DNA from: Alphaproteobacteria bacterium
GTDB lineage: Bacteria > Pseudomonadota > Alphaproteobacteria > UBA8366
Reading direction: 5' to 3'
Assembly: GCA_021774335.1 (NCBI GenBank)
Contig: JAJFJD010000001.1
Coordinates: forward strand, 186,001-250,000
Length of the DNA stretch: 64,000 nt
The notes beneath the pieces are model-generated. The model was not told where the DNA came from. It was given only the letters and a program-made list of their open reading frames with translations, and made no database searches. Of the stretch, positions 47,345 through 58,860 are shown in pieces (position 1 is the first letter of the stretch; the number at the start of each line of letters is the position of its first letter). The position numbers were made by a program, and so were the translations under genes.

Positions 47345-47809
47345 TTAAGACTGCGCTTGCTCCAGGCGATCCCGAACCTCGCGCAAGACCTTGAGGGCAT
47401 CCTCGATGGATTCGCGTGTCAGTCCGGCCGCCAGACCATTCGACCACGCTATCTGGCGCCGGCCGATTTCATCCAAAACCGATCTTCCGCTGTCGGTTAG
47501 ACACACGAGTTTTGCTCGCCGATGATCCGGATTCTCGGCAAATTCCACCAACCCATCCTCGGCCAGGACATTGGCGACGCGTTGCACGGCTTGCCGGGTG
47601 AGCCCCATGTTCCGTGCAATCTGCGCAACCGGCAACGGCGCCTCCTCGATCGCACCGATGACCTGCCATCGGGCGCTCGATATTCCAAGGTCGCCGGTCA
47701 AACGGTCTCCCGCTGCCAGAAGTCGGCCATTCAGCCGAAAAGTTTCCAGGATCAGAGCGGTTAGGGCCGCTCCGGATTGGGTGCGGCTGGGTCGAGATTG
47801 CTTTTTCAT
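47345..47809 (-). CDS. MarR-family transcriptional regulator
   Basis: 154 residues. Winged helix-turn-helix: ALILETFRLNGRLLAAGDRL, then LGISSARWQVIGAIEEAPLPVAQIA and GLTRQAVQRVANVLAEDGLVEF, with the wing at NPDHRRAKLVCLTDSG. It represses genes in response to small molecules in the best-studied cases. An ATG at 47827 is possible but 47809 (MKKQSRP) is preferred. It has inverted repeats directly upstream (47810-47846) and diverges from the metallo-hydrolase gene. Confidence 0.9.
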   Translation of the reverse strand: MKKQSRPSRTQSGAALTALILETFRLNGRLLAAGDRLTGDLGISSARWQVIGAIEEAPLPVAQIARNMGLTRQAVQRVANVLAEDGLVEFAENPDHRRAKLVCLTDSGRSVLDEIGRRQIAWSNGLAAGLTRESIEDALKVLREVRDRLEQAQS

Positions 47810-47846
47810 ATGACAACTAATAGTCATTTTGACAAAATATTGTCAA
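47810..47846. promoter_or_regulatory. Two inverted repeats between the marR gene and the metallo-hydrolase gene
   Basis: TTGACAA (47829-47835)/TTGTCAA (47840-47846) with spacer AATA, and ATGAC (47810-47814)/GTCAT (47823-47827), are likely operators for the adjacent MarR-family protein. Together they cover the divergent promoter region. Confidence 0.5.
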
Positions 47847-47935
47847 TAATAAATGCGACTTGCCAAAGGACTCCAAATTCGACTTCGATGAACAAGATCA
47901 ATAAGCGTGTTGTTTTTCAGGGAGGGAAGATTTCC

Positions 47936-48925
47936 ATGAATAAAATAATCTCCGCAGTCGGTGCGGCCGTTCTTCTATCCGGCGCATTCGGTGCGCCGGC
48001 CGATGCACAAACCGTGAAGCTGACGACGCTTGGCAGCCATACCGGGGAAATGTGTGGGCGCGACCGCGCCATGCTGTTCGAGGATCCCGACGGCACGACG
48101 GTGCTGTTCGATGCGGGCCGGACCGTGATGGGGCCGGATGATCCGCGCTTGCCGAAGACGCTCAACGTGGTCCTGATCTCCAGCGTTCACGGCGACCACC
48201 AGGGCGACCGCCGAATTCCGGAACTCAACGCGGGCACGTGCAAGAAACCCAAGACCAACGTCAAAACCGTTCCCAATTCCAACAGCGTCAAAATCGCCGC
48301 CGGGAAGAAATCAAATATCGTCGCCGCCGGTCAGATGCGCGCTTATTTGATGCCACGCATGATCGCCGAAGGCGTCGACGCGAAAACCGCGAAGAAACTC
48401 ATCAAACGGCTGCGTCCGGGCGGTAAGATGAAGTTCGGCGGCGTCACGGTGTCCGCCATTCCCACCGTCCACGCCAACGGCGCGTCGACAGCCTTCGTCA
48501 TCGACAAGGACCTGGCTGCCGCCATGAAGAAAAGTGGCATCTCCGCCTTCGTCGGCCCCGATAGCGGATTCATTTTGAAATTTTCGAATGGACTGGTGGT
48601 CTATCTTTCCGCCGACACAGGGCACACTGCCGACATGGAGGTGCTTGTCCGGCGCTACTATGGGGCGGAACTGGCAATCATGAATATGGGCGACGTCAAC
48701 ACGATGGGACCGGAAGAAGCCGCCTGGGCGGTAAACGAACTCATCAAACCCAAAGCCGCCATGCCGACCCACGCCAACGAAGAATCGACCAAGGGCGGCA
48801 AGGTTGTCACCGGCACCAAGGCGGATAAGTTCGTAAAACAGGTAAAGGGGATTCCCGTTCACATTCCGCTGAGCGGCAAGACCTATGAGTTCGACGGCGA
48901 CGCGAAATGCGTGAAGGGGTGCTGA
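47936..48925 (+). CDS. Exported metallo-beta-lactamase-superfamily protein
   Basis: 329 residues. A signal peptide (MNKIISAVGAAVLLSGAFGAPADA) precedes a metallo-hydrolase fold. The metal motif reads HGDHQGD instead of the canonical H-x-H-x-D-H, and further metal ligands appear in TVHANGAS and SADTGHTAD. The N-terminal region holds LGSHTGEMCGRDRAMLF. It is probably periplasmic and hydrolyses a substrate that is not deducible. A GGAGGGAAG ribosome-binding site precedes the ATG at 47936. It diverges from the MarR gene, which probably controls it. Confidence 0.82.
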   Translation: MNKIISAVGAAVLLSGAFGAPADAQTVKLTTLGSHTGEMCGRDRAMLFEDPDGTTVLFDAGRTVMGPDDPRLPKTLNVVLISSVHGDHQGDRRIPELNAGTCKKPKTNVKTVPNSNSVKIAAGKKSNIVAAGQMRAYLMPRMIAEGVDAKTAKKLIKRLRPGGKMKFGGVTVSAIPTVHANGASTAFVIDKDLAAAMKKSGISAFVGPDSGFILKFSNGLVVYLSADTGHTADMEVLVRRYYGAELAIMNMGDVNTMGPEEAAWAVNELIKPKAAMPTHANEESTKGGKVVTGTKADKFVKQVKGIPVHIPLSGKTYEFDGDAKCVKGC

Positions 48926-48963
48926 GAACGCCCTAGCACGGGTTTACCCGCCGGCATCGATCC

Positions 48964-50088
48964 CTACTTGTCGGGCACCACATTGCCCGGCGCGTTGATG
49001 CCGGCGGCGCCCCAGCGCACCGGATTGCCGCGCTCGTATTGCCGTGGATAGGGAATCGCTTCGCCCAATTCATACGCGGCCTGCCACGCCCAGTGCGGAT
49101 TGAACATCACCGGACGGGCCAACGCGATCATATCGGCCTGGCCGGTGCGCAGGATGGTTTCGGCCTGATGCGCATTGCTGATCTGCCCGACGGTGATGAT
49201 CGGCATGTCGACCGCCGCCTTGATCGTGGCGGCGAAGGTGGTCTGATATCCTGGGCCAACGGTGATTTTCTGCGCCGAATCGAGCCCGCCGCTCGAGACA
49301 TGCATATAGTCGCAGCCGCGCGCTTCGAGCGCCTTCGCGAGTTCCACCGTGTCGCCGACATCCCATCCGCCCTCGATCCAATCGGTGGCGGATACGCGGA
49401 TGCCGATCGGCAGCTCGTCCGGCCAAACTGCCCGGATCGCGTCATATACGTCGATCGCAAACCGCATCCGGTTCGGCAAGTCGCCGCCGTAGGAATCGTT
49501 GCGCCGGTTGGTGATCGGGGACAGGAACTGATGGATCAAATAACCATGCGCGCCATGGATCTCGATCACCCGTGCCCCAGCGCGATGCGCCCGTTTCGCG
49601 CCGTCGGCAAAGGCCTGGATCACGTCGGCGATCGTCTCCGACGTAAGCGGAGTCGGAGCCGGCCAATCATCCGAGATCGGCACCGCCGACGGGGCCCATG
49701 CCTCATACCCGCCTTCGCTGACGGGCAACGGACCGCCGCCGTCCCAGGGTTCGCGCGCCGAAGCCTTTCGCCCGCCATGGCAAAGCTGAACGCCGAAGGT
49801 GGCGGCGCCGTGATCATTGTAAAATTGAGCGATCCGGCCGATCCCCGCTTCCTGTTCATCCGAATAGATCGACAGACAAGAGCGCGCGTTGCGGGCATTC
49901 GACGCGACATAGGTCGATTCGGTCAGCACCAGCGCCGCACCCGATGTGGCGTACTGGCCGAGATGCACCATGTGCCAATCGCCGGCGACGCCGTCAGGCG
50001 CAGAGAATTGCGTCATCGGCGCGACGACGATCCGATTGGGAAGCCGCACACTGCGAAGGTCTATCGGCTCGAACAACATGGCGGCCAT
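48964..50088 (-). CDS. NADH:flavin oxidoreductase (Old Yellow Enzyme family, YqjM-like)
   Basis: 374 residues. FMN-binding TIM barrel: LPNRIVVAPMTQFSAPDGVA at the start, EIHGAHGYLIHQFLSPITNRRND, GIRVSATDWIEGGWD and ARPVMFNPHW. His residues in IHGAHG hold the substrate carbonyl. It reduces activated C=C bonds with NAD(P)H. It lies on the minus strand with the genes at 50123-53975. Confidence 0.92.
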   Translation of the reverse strand: MAAMLFEPIDLRSVRLPNRIVVAPMTQFSAPDGVAGDWHMVHLGQYATSGAALVLTESTYVASNARNARSCLSIYSDEQEAGIGRIAQFYNDHGAATFGVQLCHGGRKASAREPWDGGGPLPVSEGGYEAWAPSAVPISDDWPAPTPLTSETIADVIQAFADGAKRAHRAGARVIEIHGAHGYLIHQFLSPITNRRNDSYGGDLPNRMRFAIDVYDAIRAVWPDELPIGIRVSATDWIEGGWDVGDTVELAKALEARGCDYMHVSSGGLDSAQKITVGPGYQTTFAATIKAAVDMPIITVGQISNAHQAETILRTGQADMIALARPVMFNPHWAWQAAYELGEAIPYPRQYERGNPVRWGAAGINAPGNVVPDK

Positions 50089-50122
50089 ACGCGGCTCCCT
50101 CCAGCTAGGGTTGGGTTCTTGA

Positions 50123-51016
50123 TTACCCGTTCTTCGCCGCCAGATATTCGGCGGTTATCTTGCTGCAATCTTCCAGGGTCGTGCCGCGCTTACGGTCCTC
50201 GACGGTTTCCTCGCCGAGCGGCGAATCGGCGATGATCTGGAACATTTCCGCGCCGCCCATGCAGGTCGCCGCCGGCAACCCGACCGCGGCAAAGGTCTTG
50301 CCGATCTCCTCGACCTCATAGACCCACCGATAGGCTTTCGGCGGCGTCCCCGTGACCCGGTTCGCGGCCCATTCGAAGCCTTTGGTCTGACCGGTGCGCA
50401 ACTCGTGCTCGACTTCTTTGTAGACGCCCAAGGCTTCGGCGGCGGCGAAGGTTTCCGCCGCCATCGCGATCATGGCTTTCGTCATGGACGCGAAACACAT
50501 TTTGATGGCCGCCGCACGCCCTATCTCGTCGCCGCAGGGGATGATCTCGAGACCGAAATCCTTCAACGCCGCAACGTCGTCGCCATGCGGACCCGACGCG
50601 TAGTAGCGGGTCTTGTTCGACGTCGGCGACGGCGGGTTGCCGAGAATGCCAATATCCATGAAACGCCCGCCGGCGCCTTCGATGATCGATTGGATTTCCT
50701 GTTTGGTGGTCGGCGCGATCGCATTGCAATCGATATATAGGATCGATTTTCCCGACGCCTTGATATGCCCGGCCATCGTTTTCGCCAGATCGACTGCCTT
50801 GCCCGGCGGCAGGATGGACAGGAACATGTCGGCCTCGGAGATGAGCGCAGCATCGTTGCCGACATCCTCCATGCCCGCCTTTTCGGCAAGCCCGCGAGAG
50901 CGCCCGCTCCGTCCAGTCAGGTTGGTGATCACGCGCAGGCCGTGGCGCGCCAATTGGCCACCGGTCCCTGCACCCATGTCGCCTTGCGCGACCACGGCAA
51001 CGGTTTTCAATGTCAT
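50123..51016 (-). CDS. NAD(P)-dependent oxidoreductase, 6-phosphogluconate dehydrogenase-like
   Basis: 297 residues. Rossmann N-domain (TVAVVAQGDMGAGTGGQLARHG), LSILPPGKAVDLAKTM, ILYIDCNAIAPTTKQE, and a C-terminal helical domain with a conserved Lys near AAAIKMCFASMTKA. The family includes beta-hydroxyacid dehydrogenases such as 3-hydroxyisobutyrate dehydrogenase. The substrate is unknown. It lies 34 bases above the OYE gene. Confidence 0.88.
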   Translation of the reverse strand: MTLKTVAVVAQGDMGAGTGGQLARHGLRVITNLTGRSGRSRGLAEKAGMEDVGNDAALISEADMFLSILPPGKAVDLAKTMAGHIKASGKSILYIDCNAIAPTTKQEIQSIIEGAGGRFMDIGILGNPPSPTSNKTRYYASGPHGDDVAALKDFGLEIIPCGDEIGRAAAIKMCFASMTKAMIAMAAETFAAAEALGVYKEVEHELRTGQTKGFEWAANRVTGTPPKAYRWVYEVEEIGKTFAAVGLPAATCMGGAEMFQIIADSPLGEETVEDRKRGTTLEDCSKITAEYLAAKNG

Positions 51017-51073
51017 GTCTGTCCTCTTAATCGTGTTTCTCAGCGTACGGCCCGGATTGGGCCGGCGCGTCTA

Positions 51074-52123
51074 TTAGTCTTTTGGCGGGTTGAGCCGTGC
51101 CAGCGTGGCCATCAGATCAACGGCGGCGTCCTGCGCCGGAGCGACAGTGAGGCTATTGACGCCGGAGTCCTCCCACGCGCGGAAGCGTTCCTTGATCCGC
51201 GCCGGCGACCCCATCAGCGAGCGCGAATCGACCCAATCGTCAGGCACTGCCGCAGCCGCCTCGTCCTTGTGTCCGGCCAGATAGAGCTCCTGGATGCGTT
51301 CCGCCGCGTCACCGAAGCCGCGCCGGATCAGCATCTCCTTGTGGAAATTCTTGTTCTTGTGCCCCATGCCGCCGACATAGAGCGCCTCGCGCGGTTTCAG
51401 CCGGTCGAGCGCCGCCTGCACGTCGTCGTCGACATCGACGAAGACACGCGCCTGGATCTCGAAATTGTCCCATCCCTTGCCGTTGCCAGCGCGCTTGAAC
51501 CCTTCCTCGATCCACGGCTTGTATTCGTCCAGCGTGCCTGGAATGAAGCCCAAGGGCAGCCAGCCGTCGGCGATCTCGCCGGTCAGGCGGACGGTCTGCT
51601 CGTTTCCGGAACCGATATAGACCGGAATGTCCGGATTCATGTGCAGGATCGACTTGAGCGGTTTGCCGACACCGAGGCCGCCTTCGCCTTCGTACGGCAA
51701 TTGAAGTTGCCTGCCGTCATGGGTCAGCCCTTCTTCGCGCCGCCAAATTTTGCGCATGATCGAAACGTAGTCCTTGAGCCAGTAATAAGGACTGCCCCAG
51801 GGTTGGCCATACCATCCTTCGACGATCTGCGGACCCGACACGCCGAGACCGGCAATGAAACGCCCGCCGCCCGCGAGCGCATCGATGGTTCCGGCGCACA
51901 TCGCCGCATTGGCCGGCGTGCGGGCCGCGACCTGCATGATCCCGGTGCCGAGCTTGATCCGCTTGGTGATCGCCGCGAGATACGCCAAGGGCGTAATCGC
52001 GTCCGAGCCATAGGCTTCGGCGGTCCAAACCGAGTCATAGCCGAGCTTTTCCGCGCGCAGGATACGTTCGACCGGCAAATCCATCTCCCCGCCGGAATAT
52101 CCGACGGACAATCCCAATTTCAT
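51074..52123 (-). CDS. LLM-class flavin-dependent oxidoreductase
   Basis: 349 residues with the luciferase-like (beta-alpha)8 barrel: LGLSVGYSGGEMDLPVERIL at the start, GYDSVWTAEAYGSDAITPL, IKLGTGIMQVAARTPANAAM, and IPVYIGSGNEQTVRL. It resembles the F420-type LLM family; whether F420 or FMN is the cofactor cannot be told. Electron donors are not adjacent. It stands with the other oxidoreductase genes on the minus strand. Confidence 0.88.
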   Translation of the reverse strand: MKLGLSVGYSGGEMDLPVERILRAEKLGYDSVWTAEAYGSDAITPLAYLAAITKRIKLGTGIMQVAARTPANAAMCAGTIDALAGGGRFIAGLGVSGPQIVEGWYGQPWGSPYYWLKDYVSIMRKIWRREEGLTHDGRQLQLPYEGEGGLGVGKPLKSILHMNPDIPVYIGSGNEQTVRLTGEIADGWLPLGFIPGTLDEYKPWIEEGFKRAGNGKGWDNFEIQARVFVDVDDDVQAALDRLKPREALYVGGMGHKNKNFHKEMLIRRGFGDAAERIQELYLAGHKDEAAAAVPDDWVDSRSLMGSPARIKERFRAWEDSGVNSLTVAPAQDAAVDLMATLARLNPPKD

Positions 52124-52226
52124 GACGTTTCCCTAATGTTAGCTTTGCAAAAAGACGGCCGCTGAAGAACAACCATCATAGCATTATCAGCGGCGGCGTG
52201 CCGGTGTCACGCCCCTGGTCAGGTCA

Positions 52227-53321
52227 TCATTCGAATTTCGCCGCGCTACCAGTTTCCGATGATTGCGCGATCGCGTCGATCAGACGGTGCAAATCGACCG
52301 CGGTCTCGAATGTCGGTTGACTGCTGTCGCCGCCACCGATCGCCTGGGCAAACGCCGCATACATCTGTCCGACATTGACGGCTTCGCCCGCCGGTGTTCC
52401 CGGGGTGGCGATCGTGAAACGTTCCGGCACCGGCATCGGCGTAAGCGTGTTATCGCCTTGCGCGCCGTGTAGAAACACCTCGCCTAACTGCGGAGAATCC
52501 TCGCCGGTGGCGACCAACGTCCCTTCTCGGCCGTAAATCTCCATTCGGTAGCCGCTGCCGGCGTAAGGGATCGCCGCGACATGCGAGGATGCCACCGCGC
52601 CGTTCGCCAACCGCCCGCTGACCAGAATGTTGTCGGGCGACGTGACGTCGACCCATTCGTTGGTGCCGGTATCGAGCCATTGGGTCGCCTTGGTTTCGAC
52701 CACGGCGGAAAGCTGGCTCAAGTCGCCCGCGACGAAGCGCATGGCGTCAACCGTGTGTCCGTTTGCAATCGTCAGAGTGTTGGCGCCGAGGCCCGCGTCG
52801 CGCTGCCAGGTGCGATTGGACGGCCGCTTTAACACACCGTCGCGCATCAGGCTGACATGCACCGCCATCACCTCGCCGACAAAGCCCGCTTCGACCTGCT
52901 CCTTCATATACATCACCGCGGGATTGACGCGGGATTGCAGACCGATCGCGGTGACAAGACCGTTGGCGGCGGCCAGCGCCGTCAATTCCTCGGCCTCCGC
53001 TGTGGTCTGTCCGAGCGGCCACTCGCAATAGACATGCTTGCCCGCGTTTAGCGCCGCCTTGGTCGGCTCGTAATGCGACGGCACGCGCACGACAACGGCG
53101 ACGGCGTCAATCTCGGGCGACGCCGCCATCTTGCGGTAGTCGTCGAAAGCCAGCCGCGCGCCATACGCCTGACGCGCCGCTTCGGCGCTGTCCGCTTTGG
53201 TGGTGCAGACCGCGGTGAGTTCAATGTCCGAACTTGCCTGTGCTGCCGGCAGATGGGACCGCTGCGACCACGTCCCCGTGACGCTGGCGCCGATCAAGCC
53301 GAGCCGAATTTTGTCCGCCAT
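52227..53321 (-). CDS. Gfo/Idh/MocA-family oxidoreductase
   Basis: 364 residues. Rossmann motif GLIGASVTGTWSQR, then VYCEWPLGQTTAEAEEL (the usual E-K-P is replaced by E-W-P) and LTIANGHTVDAMRFVAGD with the catalytic His region. Such enzymes oxidise or epimerise sugars and cyclitols with NAD(P). The E-W-P variant suggests a different substrate orientation, as in some galactose- or inositol-type members. Confidence 0.88.
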   Translation of the reverse strand: MADKIRLGLIGASVTGTWSQRSHLPAAQASSDIELTAVCTTKADSAEAARQAYGARLAFDDYRKMAASPEIDAVAVVVRVPSHYEPTKAALNAGKHVYCEWPLGQTTAEAEELTALAAANGLVTAIGLQSRVNPAVMYMKEQVEAGFVGEVMAVHVSLMRDGVLKRPSNRTWQRDAGLGANTLTIANGHTVDAMRFVAGDLSQLSAVVETKATQWLDTGTNEWVDVTSPDNILVSGRLANGAVASSHVAAIPYAGSGYRMEIYGREGTLVATGEDSPQLGEVFLHGAQGDNTLTPMPVPERFTIATPGTPAGEAVNVGQMYAAFAQAIGGGDSSQPTFETAVDLHRLIDAIAQSSETGSAAKFE

Positions 53322-53408
53322 ATTCTTCTTTCTCCCTGGGAACGGCAGAGGACTCCACCGCCACTATGATCGGTGGATCATACCGCAACCCTCGCAGGCC
53401 GACGAATT

Positions 53409-53975
53409 CTACTGCTTGGTGAAGGGCAGCATCCGGTTCAGGAAGCGATCCTTGTTGACCAGATGATGCTTGAGGCCGAGCCCGATATGCAGGGTCAGGG
53501 CAATCACGATCATGTAGCCGATGATCAGGTGCGACCACTCACCAACGGCGGCGAGGCTCGCATTCTTCTCGATCAGGACCGGCAGCTCGACGACACCGAA
53601 CAACTTGAACCGGTAGCCGCCCGCCATGGTGAAGACGTAGCCGCTGACCGGCATCAGGATCATGCAGACATACAGGAACCGCTCGACCCATTTGGTCACC
53701 GCCCGTTCCCAGTCTTCCAGCGTCTCGGCCCAATCGGGCAGCGGCGTCGTCTTGCGCCAGACGATGCGCAGCAACACCACCGCAAGCACCACTACGCCGG
53801 CCGACTTATGCCATGTGTACAGCTCGCCGCCGCTATAGCCGAGGAATGCCTGCCCCTTGCCGAGCCGCATCATCACGCTGCCGGTTACGTATTGGTTGAC
53901 GAAAATCAGGAAAACCGTCCAGTGAAAGAGCTTCGCCATCGCGCCGTATCGCCCGGCGCTGTTCAGTAGTGCCAT
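53409..53975 (-). CDS. Cytochrome b561-domain protein
   Basis: 188 residues with four hydrophobic helices ([77 protein letters not shown]) and the haem-ligating histidines in LFHW, YTWHK, EWSH and [12 protein letters not shown]. It carries electrons across the inner membrane. GAGGGGGACAG precedes the ATG at 53975. It is divergent from uvrB. Confidence 0.88.
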   Translation of the reverse strand: MALLNSAGRYGAMAKLFHWTVFLIFVNQYVTGSVMMRLGKGQAFLGYSGGELYTWHKSAGVVVLAVVLLRIVWRKTTPLPDWAETLEDWERAVTKWVERFLYVCMILMPVSGYVFTMAGGYRFKLFGVVELPVLIEKNASLAAVGEWSHLIIGYMIVIALTLHIGLGLKHHLVNKDRFLNRMLPFTKQ

Positions 53976-54102
53976 TCTGTCCCCCTCGATACCGGCGGAC
54001 CAAAAGCGCCGGATGGCCGCGCAGTATGCCATGATTCGCGGAATTGGCAGGAGAGCGCGATTAGGGGTCGATCGGCCATCGCAAATCGGTACCCAACCCC
54101 TA

Positions 54103-54108
54103 TATAAT
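54103..54108 (+). promoter_or_regulatory. Probable uvrB -10 element for a leaderless transcript
   Basis: A perfect TATAAT lies only six bases before the uvrB ATG at 54115. If used, transcription would start at or within one base of the ATG, giving a leaderless mRNA, in line with the absence of a ribosome-binding site. The -35 region is not clear, and no SOS box was recognised. Confidence 0.45.
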
Positions 54109-54114
54109 CCTCCT

Positions 54115-56343
<2,229 letters not shown>

Positions 56344-56442
56344 TCCAAGCGGCGGACCGCCGACTTGCCCTCGCCCCGGCTTCCCGCGCTAAGATGCGCC
56401 GCAGCCGACGGCTGCCCATCCAAAACCAACCGGACCGCCATT

Positions 56443-57591
56443 ATGAAAATCACCGAAGTGCGCGCCTATCCCATGTTCTCCAAGATCGATCCGCCGAGCT
56501 GGACGGCGCATGAGATCAGCGACAGTGCCAGTCTCATCCTGATCGAAGTGCGCACCGACGAAGGCATCTCCGGCTATGGCGAGGTGCAGGGCGGGCCGCA
56601 GAAACTGATCTGCGATCTGGCCGCTACTTTTGGCGAGGTGATCGCGGGGATGGACCCGCACGGGCATATCGATATCTGGGAGAAGCTGTTTTCACTCACA
56701 TCTCCCCGCCCCGGTGGACTTGGCGGATGGGACGGCATGCCGGCGCCGATGCCGCGCACCCAACGGCCGCAGATCATGGCGGCAATCGGCGGCATCGACA
56801 TCGCGCTCTGGGACATCAAGGGCAAGGCCACGGGCCTGCCGGTCCACAAACTGCTCGGCGGCACGGCTGACTCGGTCTTCACCTATGCGACCGGCGGCTA
56901 CTATATCGAAGGCAATCCGATCACGGCCTGCGCAGACGAACTCGGCAGCTTCGTCGCGAACGGCTTCAAGGCCGTGAAACTCAAATGCGGCGCACTCTCG
57001 ATGGCCGACGAGGTCGAGCGTATCCGCGCCACCCGTGAGGCGATCGGCAAGGACACACTGTTCATGCTCGACATGAACGCGCCCTACGGCGTCGACGACT
57101 GCATCCAGTTCGCCCATGCGGTCGAACCGTTCGACATCTTCTGGCTGGAAGAACCGCTGCATTGGCATCTGCAACCCGCCGATTTCGTCACCCTTGCGAA
57201 TAATTCGCCGATCCCGTTGGCCCATTGCGAGCGCGAATGGCATCGGTTCACCGTGCGCGATTTCATCGATTCGGGATCGATCCGCTACGTCCAGTTCGAC
57301 TCGACGCGCCACGCCGGCTTCACCGAATCGCTTCGCATCGCCCATTACGCGGAAGCGCGTGGCGTGCAGATCGCGCCGCACACCGCCGCGCATATCCATG
57401 CGCCGCTGGTCTCGGCCTTCGGCGACGCGGCCTTTGGCGCGGAATCGCACGGCAGTCACGAACGGCACCCGATCCAGCACGATATCTACAGCGGCGGCGC
57501 GCATTTCCGCGATGGGCGGGTCCATCTGAGCAATGAGCCCGGCTTCGGTGTGGAGATCAACTGGGACGCCGTGGAAAAGTACAAGGCCTAG
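56443..57591 (+). CDS. Mandelate racemase/muconate lactonizing enzyme-family protein
   Basis: 382 residues of the enolase superfamily. An N-terminal capping domain (MKITEVRAYPMFSKI) is followed by a barrel with the K-x-K pair in FKAVKLKCG, metal ligands in FMLDMNAPYG, WLEEPLHWH and AHCEREWHRF, and a catalytic His in IAPHTAAHIHA. It abstracts a proton next to a carboxylate to dehydrate or racemise a sugar acid or similar compound. It lies 100 bases after uvrB on the same strand. Confidence 0.92.
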   Translation: MKITEVRAYPMFSKIDPPSWTAHEISDSASLILIEVRTDEGISGYGEVQGGPQKLICDLAATFGEVIAGMDPHGHIDIWEKLFSLTSPRPGGLGGWDGMPAPMPRTQRPQIMAAIGGIDIALWDIKGKATGLPVHKLLGGTADSVFTYATGGYYIEGNPITACADELGSFVANGFKAVKLKCGALSMADEVERIRATREAIGKDTLFMLDMNAPYGVDDCIQFAHAVEPFDIFWLEEPLHWHLQPADFVTLANNSPIPLAHCEREWHRFTVRDFIDSGSIRYVQFDSTRHAGFTESLRIAHYAEARGVQIAPHTAAHIHAPLVSAFGDAAFGAESHGSHERHPIQHDIYSGGAHFRDGRVHLSNEPGFGVEINWDAVEKYKA

Positions 57592-57637
57592 GCATGGCCC
57601 CTGTACCGCCCCTAGCCGCCGCTCTATCTTCATCGGC

Positions 57638-58402
57638 ATGACTATGCCGAAAAACGCCTTGGTGACCGGAAGTGGACGCCGGATCGGCCGCGCAATCGCG
57701 CTCGATCTCGCCCGGCACGGCTGGTCGGTTGCCGTCCACTACCATACGTCGCAAGAAGATGCCGAGGCGGTCGCCGCCGAGATCGTCGATGCTGGCGGCA
57801 AAGCGGTGACACTCGCGGCCGACTTGGGCGACGAATCACAAGTCGGCAAGTTGATTTCCGATGCCGCCAGCGCCTTGGGACCGATCGGCTGTCTGGTCAA
57901 TAACGCCTCCCGGTTCGAGCGCGATGAAGCCGATACAGTGACCCGCGAAAGCTGGGATGGGCATCTGGACGTCAACCTGCGGGCCCCCTTCGTGCTGATT
58001 CAGAACATGGCCGAGGCCCTGCCCCATGACGCCGAGGGCGTGGTGGTCAACATGCTCGACGAACGGGTCTGGAACCTGACGCCGCATTTCACCTCCTACA
58101 CCGTCAGCAAGGCGGCGCTTTGGACGCTGACACAGACGCTCGCCCTGGCTCTCGCACCCAGAATTCGCGTAAACGCCATCGGTCCGGGTCCGACCCTGGC
58201 TAGTCCACGCCAGACACCGGCCCAGTTTCAGGAGCAGTATGAATCGATGCCCTTGCGGCGCGCGGTGGACCCGCAGGAAATTTGCGACGCCGTTCGGTTT
58301 ATCATCGACGCGGGGTCGATGACGGGCCAAATGCTCGCGCTGGATTCCGGCCAGCATCTCGCTTGGGCCCAACCGGCGGCCGGACAATCTTCCTCCGAAT
58401 AG
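57638..58402 (+). CDS. Short-chain dehydrogenase, FolM/pteridine-reductase-like
   Basis: 254 residues. The nucleotide-binding site TGSGRRIGRAIA (residues 10-21), NNAS, and the active-site Tyr154-x3-Lys158 (in SYTVSKAA) are present. Asp141 (in NMLDERVW) stands where most SDRs have Ser, as in pteridine reductases, which suggests reduction of dihydropteridines with NADPH. It stands in front of uvrC, a neighbourhood common in alphaproteobacteria. Its ATG has no strong ribosome-binding site. Confidence 0.85.
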   Translation: MTMPKNALVTGSGRRIGRAIALDLARHGWSVAVHYHTSQEDAEAVAAEIVDAGGKAVTLAADLGDESQVGKLISDAASALGPIGCLVNNASRFERDEADTVTRESWDGHLDVNLRAPFVLIQNMAEALPHDAEGVVVNMLDERVWNLTPHFTSYTVSKAALWTLTQTLALALAPRIRVNAIGPGPTLASPRQTPAQFQEQYESMPLRRAVDPQEICDAVRFIIDAGSMTGQMLALDSGQHLAWAQPAAGQSSSE

Positions 58403-58860
58403 CTGCTAAGCCCTTGGTCTTTCGACCCAAGCCTTTCAAAAAAAAGGACTTCGGATTGGCCCGACTCGGGCGAAGTTTTGCACAGACGCAATTTCTCTGC
58501 CACAAATCGCCGTTGTCCGTACGAATTCACGATTCGGATTTAAACCGCAACAACATTCCATAGTATTTTCATGGAAAATCAACCGCTTAGAATATATGCC
58601 TATTTTTTGGGCATTTGGCTGAAGCGCTAGGCTCTCCGAGGGCCCACGAGATTCGTATGTCGATGTCAACAGAGTTATCCACAGAAATCGTGGATATGTA
58701 GGAGCGACCGAATCGCAACTCCGTATGAATGCAACGACTAGTTACGAATGCAGCACAGCGGCACGCCGATATGCGGCATTCAGCATCCTGATGAAAGCAC
58801 ATTGCCAGGCTGGCATGGCCTGGGGCAGTTTCATAAAGACGGACCCACTCGGCACGGATA
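58403..58860. other. Intergenic region with a DnaA-box-like 9-mer
   Basis: About 460 bases between the FolM-like gene and uvrC without a convincing gene. It is AT-richer between about 58430 and 58610. At 58675-58683 stands a perfect DnaA box TTATCCACA, and a degraded inverted copy (CGTGGATAT) follows at about 58689. The promoter of uvrC is expected in the last 100 bases, but no clear -35/-10 pair was found. Confidence 0.4.

Noticed and set aside
58675-58683. Chromosomal replication origin
   Set aside because: Only one perfect DnaA box and one degraded copy are present, and no dnaA, hemE or parAB genes are nearby, so an origin call is not supported.
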